Positions 7,285-16,000 of a stretch of 64,000 nucleotides of DNA are shown here, one piece after another. The stretch comes from Streptomyces echinatus (lineage in GTDB: Bacteria; Actinomycetota; Actinomycetes; Streptomycetales; Streptomycetaceae): contig NZ_JACHJK010000007.1 in the NCBI RefSeq assembly GCF_014203595.1, positions 451,527 through 515,526 on the forward strand, written 5' to 3'. Each line of letters starts with the position of its first letter. The stretch's first letter is position 1. The notes below the pieces were generated by a model. It was not told the origin of the DNA. It worked only from the letters and a program-made list of their open reading frames with translations, and did not search any database. Position numbers and translations under genes: made by a program.

Positions 7285-8447
7285 GCCTGCGCACCCGGGA
7301 CACCCTCGGCGGACGCGCGGCGATCGCCGGCATCGGGGCCACCGAGTTCTCCAAGGACTCCGGGCGCAGCGAACTGCGCCTGGCGGTGGAGGCCGTGCGG
7401 GCCGCGCTCGACGACGCGGGGCTCACCCCGGCGGACGTGGACGGCCTGGTGACGTTCACGATGGACACCAGCCCGGAGATCACCGTGGCCCAGGCGTGCG
7501 GGATGGGCGAGCTGTCCTTCTTCTCCCGGGTGCACTACGGCGGCGGGGCGGCCTGCGCCACCGTCCAGCAGGCGGCGCTCGCGGTGGCGACGGGCGTGGC
7601 GGAGGTGGTGGTCTGCTACCGGGCCTTCAACGAGCGGTCGGGCCGCAGGTTCGGCGCGGGCGTGCAGCACCGGGAGCCGTCGGCGGAGGGGGCGGCGCTC
7701 GGCTGGGTGCTGCCGTTCGGGCTGCTCACCCCGGCCTCCTGGGTGGCGATGGCCGCCCAGCGGTACCTGCACGCGTACGGGCTGACGCCGGAGGCGTTCG
7801 GGCACGTCGCCGTGGTGGACCGCGGGTACGCGGCGACCAACCCGGCCGCCTGGTTCCACGGCCGCCCGATCACCCTCGCCGACCATGCCGCGTCCCGCTG
7901 GATCGCCGAACCGCTGCGCCTGCTCGACTGCTGCCAGGAGACCGACGGCGGACAGGCGGTCGTCGTCACCTCCCTGGAGCGGGCCCGGGACCTGCCGCGG
8001 CCGCCCGCCGTGATCGCGGCGGCGGCCCAGGGCGCGGGACGGGCGCAGGAGCAGATGACCGGCTTCCACCGGGACGACCTGACGGGCCTGCCGGAGATGG
8101 GCGCGGTGGCCCGCCAGCTGTGGCGCACCTCCGGCCTCGGCCCGGACGAGATCGACGTGGGGATCCTGTACGACCACTTCACCCCGTTCGTGCTGATGCA
8201 GCTGGAGGAGTTCGGGTTCTGCGGGAAGGGGGAGGCGGCGGACTTCACGGCCGAGCGGCGGCTGCCCCTCAACACGCACGGCGGTCAGCTCGGGGAGGCG
8301 TACCTGCACGGCATGAACGGCATCGCGGAGGCGGTCCGCCAGCTGCGGGGCACGGCCGTCAACCAGATACCGGGGGCGGCCCGCACCCTGGTGACGGCCG
8401 GCACCGGGGTGCCGACATCGGGGCTGGTCCTGACGTCGGACGGCTGA
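7281..8447 (+). CDS. Thiolase-fold lipid-transfer protein/aldolase (Ltp2/SCPx-like)
   Basis: The 388-residue protein belongs to the thiolase superfamily branch of SCPx/Ltp2 proteins. It begins AAIAGIGATEFSKDSGRS and has the GGGAACATVQQAALAV segment. The nucleophilic Cys of true thiolases is not obvious, as in Ltp2, which performs a retro-aldol cleavage using tyrosines; Tyr is present in LGEAYLHGMNG. With the two upstream genes it makes a plausible hydratase-aldolase complex that hydrates an enoyl-CoA and then cleaves it. The order MaoC-DUF35, MaoC, Ltp2 is that of the known steroid side-chain genes. Confidence 0.86.
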   Translation: MSLRTRDTLGGRAAIAGIGATEFSKDSGRSELRLAVEAVRAALDDAGLTPADVDGLVTFTMDTSPEITVAQACGMGELSFFSRVHYGGGAACATVQQAALAVATGVAEVVVCYRAFNERSGRRFGAGVQHREPSAEGAALGWVLPFGLLTPASWVAMAAQRYLHAYGLTPEAFGHVAVVDRGYAATNPAAWFHGRPITLADHAASRWIAEPLRLLDCCQETDGGQAVVVTSLERARDLPRPPAVIAAAAQGAGRAQEQMTGFHRDDLTGLPEMGAVARQLWRTSGLGPDEIDVGILYDHFTPFVLMQLEEFGFCGKGEAADFTAERRLPLNTHGGQLGEAYLHGMNGIAEAVRQLRGTAVNQIPGAARTLVTAGTGVPTSGLVLTSDG

Positions 8448-8457
8448 GCCTTCAGGG

Positions 8458-8479
8458 TCCGACCCGCAGACGGGTCGGA
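8458..8479 (+). terminator. Terminator after the MaoC/thiolase operon
   Basis: TCCGACCCG and CGGGTCGGA form a perfect nine-bp stem with a CAGA loop, 11 bases past the stop. Confidence 0.75.
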
Positions 8480-8593
8480 GCCGCCGTCCACCTTCAGGAG
8501 GTGCAGTCAGCCCCACCCCTACAACCTGAGGGGGACTCCGCTTCGGGACCTGCGGCCGATCCGCGGCGGTGGGGCCGCTCCTAGCGTGGAGGC

Positions 8594-9211
8594 ATGACCA
8601 CACCCGTCTGCACCAGCGCCTCGGACGCCGCCGCACCCGGGCGGCAGGGCCACTCCCACGCCCGGCTCCGCCCGCGCGGCGGGACGCCCGTCTACCCGTC
8701 GTTCGCGTCGTACGTGCGAGCCCGCCAGCCCGTCCTGCTGCGCACGGCGCGCTCGCTGACCGCGAACCCGAGTGACGCCGAGGACCTGCTGCAGACCGCG
8801 CTCGCCAAGACCTACGTGGCCTGGGAGCGGATCGAGGACCACCGGGCGCTCGACGGCTATGTGCGCCGGGCGCTGGTGAACACCCGCACCTCGCAGTGGC
8901 GCAAGCGCAGAGTGGACGAGTTCGCCTGCGAGGAGCTGCCCGAGCCGGAGCCCGTGGCGGGCGACGACGACCCGGCCGAGCGGCAGGCGCTGCACGACGC
9001 CATGTGGCGGGCGGTCCTGCGGCTGCCGGCGCGGCAGCGGGCGATGGTCGTGCTGCGGTACTACGAGGACCTCAGCGAGGCGCAGACCGCCGAGGTCCTC
9101 GGCGTGTCGGTGGGCACGGTGAAGTCGGCGGTGTCGCGGGCGCTGGGCAAACTGCGCGAGGACCCGGACCTGGTGCCGGCCCGTCAGGACGGTTTCCCTC
9201 GCACGGAGTGA
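8594..9211 (+). CDS. SigE-family ECF RNA polymerase sigma factor
   Basis: The 205-residue protein has a sigma region 2 at about 40-105 (PSDAEDLLQTALAKTYVAWE) and region 4 at about 135-190 (LRYYEDLSEAQTAEVLGVSV, then GTVKSAVSRALGKLRE). This is the actinobacterial SigE-family/ECF type lacking region 3. About 35 residues precede region 2 and are basic and Pro/Gly-rich. No anti-sigma gene is adjacent. The ATG at 8594 has GTGGAGG just upstream. Confidence 0.9.
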   Translation: MTTPVCTSASDAAAPGRQGHSHARLRPRGGTPVYPSFASYVRARQPVLLRTARSLTANPSDAEDLLQTALAKTYVAWERIEDHRALDGYVRRALVNTRTSQWRKRRVDEFACEELPEPEPVAGDDDPAERQALHDAMWRAVLRLPARQRAMVVLRYYEDLSEAQTAEVLGVSVGTVKSAVSRALGKLREDPDLVPARQDGFPRTE

Positions 9212-9225
9212 CGCGCTCCCTAGTG

Positions 9226-9243
9226 ACATACCGCGTGGTATGT
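9226..9243. promoter_or_regulatory. Palindromic operator-like site before acyl-CoA synthetase
   Basis: ACATACC-GCGT-GGTATGT is a perfect 7-4-7 inverted repeat, 58 bases upstream of the synthetase start and just after the sigma factor stop. It is probably a TetR-family repressor site, but the regulator is not identifiable here. Confidence 0.6.
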
Positions 9244-9300
9244 GCGCAGAATCAGCGCAACCTCTACCACCGCGTAGGCAATGTCGCCCGGGAGGACTCC

Positions 9301-10956
<1,656 letters not shown>

Positions 10957-11013
10957 GGGAGCGGGGCGGCACGGCCGTCCCGCCCTCCTCGTCCGTCCGG
11001 TCCCGTGAGCGCC

Positions 11014-11055
11014 GGGGCCGGGTGGCCGGGTGGCCGCACCCGGCCACCCGGCCCC
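11014..11055. terminator. Strong bidirectional terminator
   Basis: A perfect 19-bp stem (11014-11032 with 11037-11055) and a four-base loop sit between the converging synthetase and MFS genes. Confidence 0.88.
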
Positions 11056-11060
11056 CGGGG

Positions 11061-12275
11061 TCACCGCCGTGCGCCCCGCCCGGCCGTGGCCGCCCAGCCC
11101 AGCACCAGCCACAGCCCCGCCACCGCGCACACCCCGGCCCAGCCCCAGTGCTCGAAGGCGGGGCCCGCGACGGCCGAGGCGAGGGCGCCGCCGGCGAAGC
11201 CGGAGACGACGTAGGCCGTGTTGGCGGTGGCCGGTGCGGAGGTCGTGGTCAGGGCCAGCGTCTGGTTGGCGACATGGGAGGCGACCAGGGCCGCGTGGAT
11301 CGCGACGGCCGCGGCGAACAGCGCGGGCAGCACGTGCCCGCCGAGCCAGAACAGCGGCACGGCGACGCCGGCCAGCGCATAGGCGGTGCCGACGACCCGC
11401 GCCGCGCCGAACCGGTCCACCAGGCCGCCGGCCAGCGGCGCCACCGCGCTGGCGGTCAGGCCGAAGAGTCCGAACAACCCGGCGGTCGCGGTGGACAGGT
11501 CGTAACGGGGACCGGTCAGCAGCAGCGCGAGCGAGGTCCACAGGGCGCTCCAGGCACCGAACATCCCCGCCTGCCGCACGCACGCCCGCCACAGGCCGGG
11601 CGAGCGGCGCAGCAGCCCCGGCAGCTCCGCGACGCCCGAGAACAGTCCGCCCTGCCGCACCGGCCGCTCGGCCGGCAGGGCCAGGGCGGTGGCCAGCCCC
11701 AGGACGAGGGTCAGCACGGCGGACCCGGCGAACACCCAGCGCCAGCCGAAGCCCTGGCCGGCGAGCCCGCCGAGGACGCGGGCCGCGACGATGCCGGTGA
11801 ACAGCCCGGCGATGACGGCCGCGACATGACGGGCGCGCCGGTCGGCCGGGGCGCGCGCGGCGACCAGCGGGACGAGCAGCTGGGGGACGACGGTGGCCGC
11901 GGCGGCGACGAAGACGGCCGCGGCGAGGGCCGCGGTGCCCGGAGCCACGGCCGCGAGGAGCAGCGCCGCCGCGGTGGCCACGGAGAGCCAGGCGACGAGC
12001 GGGCGGCGGTCGACGCGGTCGCCGAGGGGCGCGAAGAAGAGCAGTCCGGCCGCGTAGCCGAGCTGGGCGACCGAGGCGATCCAGGCCACGGCCGAGGCGG
12101 TGGTGCCGAAGTCGTGGGCGATCAGGGGGAGCAGCGGGGCCGCGAGGTAGATGTTGGCGGCCGTCACGGCGGTGCAGACGGCGATGAGCAGGAGGAAGAG
12201 GGAGCCGGAGGCCGGCCGTTCGGGGGCGGGGGGCCGGACCTCGGCTGCCTGGCGGGTGGTGGTGGCTGACGGCAT
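11061..12275 (-). CDS. MFS efflux transporter (12-TM)
   Basis: The 404-residue protein shows the hydrophobic pattern of a 12-helix major facilitator. The loop 2-3 motif reads FFAPLGDRVDRRPL, and a second copy is GGLVDRFGAARV in the C-terminal half. It is divergent from a TetR regulator, and two matched palindromes lie between them, so it is probably a drug efflux pump repressed by that regulator, as in the S. coelicolor SCO4007/SCO4008 pair (from memory). Confidence 0.9.
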   Translation of the reverse strand: MPSATTTRQAAEVRPPAPERPASGSLFLLLIAVCTAVTAANIYLAAPLLPLIAHDFGTTASAVAWIASVAQLGYAAGLLFFAPLGDRVDRRPLVAWLSVATAAALLLAAVAPGTAALAAAVFVAAAATVVPQLLVPLVAARAPADRRARHVAAVIAGLFTGIVAARVLGGLAGQGFGWRWVFAGSAVLTLVLGLATALALPAERPVRQGGLFSGVAELPGLLRRSPGLWRACVRQAGMFGAWSALWTSLALLLTGPRYDLSTATAGLFGLFGLTASAVAPLAGGLVDRFGAARVVGTAYALAGVAVPLFWLGGHVLPALFAAAVAIHAALVASHVANQTLALTTTSAPATANTAYVVSGFAGGALASAVAGPAFEHWGWAGVCAVAGLWLVLGWAATAGRGARR

Positions 12276-12307
12276 GAGCGCGGATACTCCTTAGGCGCCG
12301 ACTCATA

Positions 12308-12325
12308 CAACCAACTGGTTGGTTG
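12308..12325. promoter_or_regulatory. TetR operator 1 (MFS-proximal)
   Basis: CAACCAACTGGTTGGTTG is a perfect 18-bp palindrome with AACCAA-N4-TTGGTT arms, 33 bases before the MFS start. Confidence 0.82.
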
Positions 12326-12365
12326 ATAGACGCCAACAGCGTGCACGGCCGCCGGCATTCCCGTC

Positions 12366-12381
12366 AACCAAATAGTTGGTT
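12366..12381. promoter_or_regulatory. TetR operator 2 (regulator-proximal)
   Basis: AACCAA-ATAG-TTGGTT has the same arms and spacing as operator 1 and lies 30 bases before the TetR start, consistent with autoregulation. Confidence 0.82.
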
Positions 12382-12410
12382 ACCTGTGCCCGGGCCCCTA
12401 CCCTGTCCCC

Positions 12411-12992
12411 ATGGCAGCAGTGAGGGACCCCGAGGCCACCAAGGCCCGCATCTTCGAGGCGGCGGTCGCCGAGTTCTCCCGGCACGGCATCGCGGGTGCC
12501 CGCATCGACCGCATCGCCGCGGCGGCCAAGGCCAACAAGCAGCTGATCTACGCCTACTTCGGCAACAAGGCGGAGCTGTTCACCCAGGTCCTCGGCCGGT
12601 GCATGGTCGACCTGGCGTCGGCCGTGCCCGTCGACCCCGACGACATCGACGGCTGGGTGGACCGCCTCCTCGACTACCACGCCGCCCACCCCGAACTGCT
12701 CCGCCTCCTCTTCTGGGAGGGCATCGAGTACGGCAGCGCGGAACTCCCCGACGAGCCGGCCCGCCAGGACCACTACGCCCGCAAGGTCACCGCCATCGAG
12801 GACGGCCAGGCCCGGGGCGTCATCACGGACGCGATCCCGGCCGGCGACCTGCTGATCCTGCTGACCGCGCTCACGAACTGGATGACCGTGGTCCCGCAGA
12901 TGCGGCGGATCCTCGCCGGTACGCAGGACAGCGACCGCGACCGCCTGCGGACCTCCATCAAGGAGGCGGCCCGCAGACTGGTCGCCCCCTAG
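12411..12992 (+). CDS. TetR/AcrR-family repressor
   Basis: The 193-residue protein has an N-terminal helix-turn-helix (about 10-56) including IDRIAAAAKANKQLIYAYFG and KAELF, and an all-helical ligand domain after it. It is divergent from the MFS gene, and the shared 136-base intergenic region contains two identical-architecture palindromes, which makes it the likely repressor of both genes. The ATG at 12411 has no strong ribosome binding site, so a short leader or leaderless message is possible. Confidence 0.92.
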   Translation: MAAVRDPEATKARIFEAAVAEFSRHGIAGARIDRIAAAAKANKQLIYAYFGNKAELFTQVLGRCMVDLASAVPVDPDDIDGWVDRLLDYHAAHPELLRLLFWEGIEYGSAELPDEPARQDHYARKVTAIEDGQARGVITDAIPAGDLLILLTALTNWMTVVPQMRRILAGTQDSDRDRLRTSIKEAARRLVAP

Positions 12993-13068
12993 GGCCTCTC
13001 GTGCGGCCCGGGCCGTATCGGGCGCGGTGCCGGGGCCCGCGAGCCCGGGGCGGCCCGGAACCGGTCCC

Positions 13069-16000
13069 CTAGTTGGTGCCGATCCGGGCCAGCAGGTCCA
13101 CGATCCGGCTCTGCACCTCGGTGCTGGTGGACCGCTCGGCGAGGAACAGCACCGTCTCGCCCGAGGCCAGCCGGGGCAGGTCGGCCTGGTCGACGGCCGC
13201 GGTGTAGACGACGAGCGGGGTGCGGTCGAGCTGTCCGTTCGCCCGCAGCCAGTCCACGATCCCGGCCCGCCGGCGGTGCACCTGCATCAGGTCCATCACC
13301 ACGAGGTTCGGCCGGAACTGCCCCGCGAGCGTCACCGCGTCGTTGTCGCTCGCGGCCCGCGCCACCTGCATCCCGCGCCGCTCCAGCGTCGCGGTCAGCG
13401 CCAGCGCGATCTCCGCGTGCTCCTCGATGAGCAGCACCCTCGGCGGATGCTGCTCGCTGTCCCGGGGGGCCAGCGCCTTCAGCAGCACGGCGGGGTCGGC
13501 GCCGTACGCCGCCTCCCGCGTGGCCTGCCCGAGCCCGGCCGTGACCAGCACCGGCACCTCGGCGGCCACGGCGGCCTGGCGCAGCGACTGGAGAGCCGTA
13601 CGCGTGATCGGCCCGGTCAGCGGGTCCACGAACAGGGCGGCGGGGAAGGCCGCGATCTGCGCGTCCACCTCCTCGCGGGAGTGCACGATGACCGGCCGGT
13701 AGCCGCGGTCGCTGAGCGCCTGCTGGGTCGTCACGTCCGGCGCGGGCCACACCAGCAGCCGGCGCGGGTTGTCCAGCGGCTCCGGGGGCAGCTCGTCGTC
13801 CAGCGGCTGCGGGCGCGGGGTGTCGGCCACCTCCACGGCCCCGCCGGGACCGTCCAGCGGCTCCGGCCCCTCGGCGGCGTCCGGCCCCGGGGCGCCTATG
13901 GCGTACGACCGCCCGGCCCCCTCGGTGCCCGGGACCGGCAGGGGCTGACCGCCGAGCGAGGGCTGCGGCCCGGGTGCCCCGGCGGGCGCGGGCTGCGGCA
14001 GCGACGGCTGTCCGGCGAGCGACGGCTGCGCGGGCGCCGGTTCGGCCGACGGGTGCGGCCGGGCCGCCTGGTCCGGCTTCGCCTCGGGACGGGTGGCCGG
14101 GTCCGGGGGTGTGCCCAGCTTGCGCCGCCGGCCCGAACCGCCGGGCGCGTGCGGCGGCGGGGTCGCCGTCGGCTGCTGCACCTGGGCGGCCTGCCGGGCG
14201 AACGGCACCCCCTGCCCGAGCGTGCGGACGGAGATCGCCCGCCCCTGCGTGGAGTCCGGGTCGGCCGGCGCGCCGCCCGCGGCCTCGGCGGGCAACGGCT
14301 GCGCGGCCCGCTGCGGCCGGACACCGGGCACGCCCGCGGGAAGCGGGGTGCCGGGAACCGGCGTACCGGCCGCCGGGATCGCGGGCTCCGGGGCCGGGGC
14401 CCCCGCACCGGCGGTGTCACCGGCGCCGGGCCACTGCTGCGGGACACCGGCCACCGGACCGCCGCCGGGCGGTACCGGCACGGACTGGGTTCCTTGCGCG
14501 GGCACCTGCCCGGTCCCGGCCTCGGCGGGCAACGGCAGCGCACCCGGGGCCGCCACCGGAGTACCGGCGGGCGGGGTGCCCGGCTGCGCGGCGGCCGGGG
14601 ATCCCGGCGCCTGCGCGGGAACGGGCTGCGCGGGGGTGCCCTGGCCGGGTACGGCCGCGGACTGCTGGGCCGGGACGGGAGCGGGCTGCGCCGCGGTGCC
14701 CTGGGCGGGCGTGCCCTGGGCCGGGACGGGTGTGCCCTGGGACGGCGCGGCCGAGGCCGGTGCCGCCGGGGCGGGCGCGGGCCGGCCGGTCGTGCCCTGG
14801 GCGGGTACGGCGGCCTGTCCCCCGGCTGCCGGCTGCGGTGCTCCGGCAGCCGTCGGCACGGCTGCGGGAGCCGCCGCGGGCGCCCCGGTACCCGGCTGGA
14901 CGGGGATGCCCTGTCCGGCCGTGCCCTGCGCCGGGGTCTGCTGACCGGGGACCGGCGGTACGGCCGCTCGCTGGGGAGCCTGGCCGGGAGCGGCCGGCAC
15001 CGGATTAGGCTGCGGCGGAGTCTGCCCGGCCGCGGTGCCCGGCGCCACCGCCGGGTCGGCCTCGGCCGGCTGGGCCACGGCACGGCGCCGTCGGCCGGTC
15101 GGGGCGCTGGTGGGATGCGGCTGCGGCGGAGTGTGGTCGTCGGCCTGGTCGAGCGGTACGGCGTCGTGGCGGCCGTCGTCACCCGGGGCGCCCTCGACGG
15201 ACAGCGGCGTCCGGGCGGGTACCTGCACCTGACCGGGTACCTGCACCTGACCGGGCGCCACCTGACCGGGCACCTGCACCTGACCGGGGGCCTGCACCTG
15301 ACCGGGCAGCGGCCCGGTACCGGCCTGCGGAGCGACGGTCTGCGGAGCGGCGGTCTGCGGAGCGGCGAGCTGCGGCCGTCCGTCGACGGCCGGACCGGCA
15401 CCCGGGGCGAGGGGAGCACCCGCACCGGGAGGGACGGGCGCGCTCGCACCCGGGGCCACCGGCACGCCCGCGCCCGCGCCCGGAACCGTGCCGTTCGCCG
15501 GGGCCGCGGTCTCCGGGGACCGGTCGGCCTCGGCCGGCGGCAGGGCGAAGACCGTACGCGCGCCGCCCGCCTCCTGCGCCGCGGCGCGCTCCGCCGCGGC
15601 GGCCAGCGCCCTTCGGCGCCGTCCGGTCGGCTGAGCACCCTCGGCGGGAACCGGCGTGCCGTCCTGTGCGGGAACCGCCGCGTTGCCCTGTGCGGGGACC
15701 GGTGCGCCGCCCTGGGCCGGGACCGTCGGGGTGCCGGCGGCCGGGAGGGCCTGGGCGCCCGGCAGCGCGGGCGCGCCCGGTACCGGCTCGCCGCCGGCCG
15801 CGGGGAGCGCCGGGGGCAGGGCGGCCTGCGGGGCGCCCGAGTCGCGGCGGGCCCGCCGGCCCGTGGGCGCGGGCACGCCCTGCGGCGGCACGGTGCCACC
15901 GAGTCCCGTACCCGAGGCCGCCGCGCCCGCGCCCTGCTCGGCCGCGGTCACCACGGCGCCCTCGGCCACGCCCTCGCCCGCACCGGCGGCCACACCGCCC

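Noticed and set aside
15210..15310. Regularly spaced repeats that could suggest a CRISPR array
   Set aside because: Units are adjacent without unique spacers and encode an in-frame peptide repeat.
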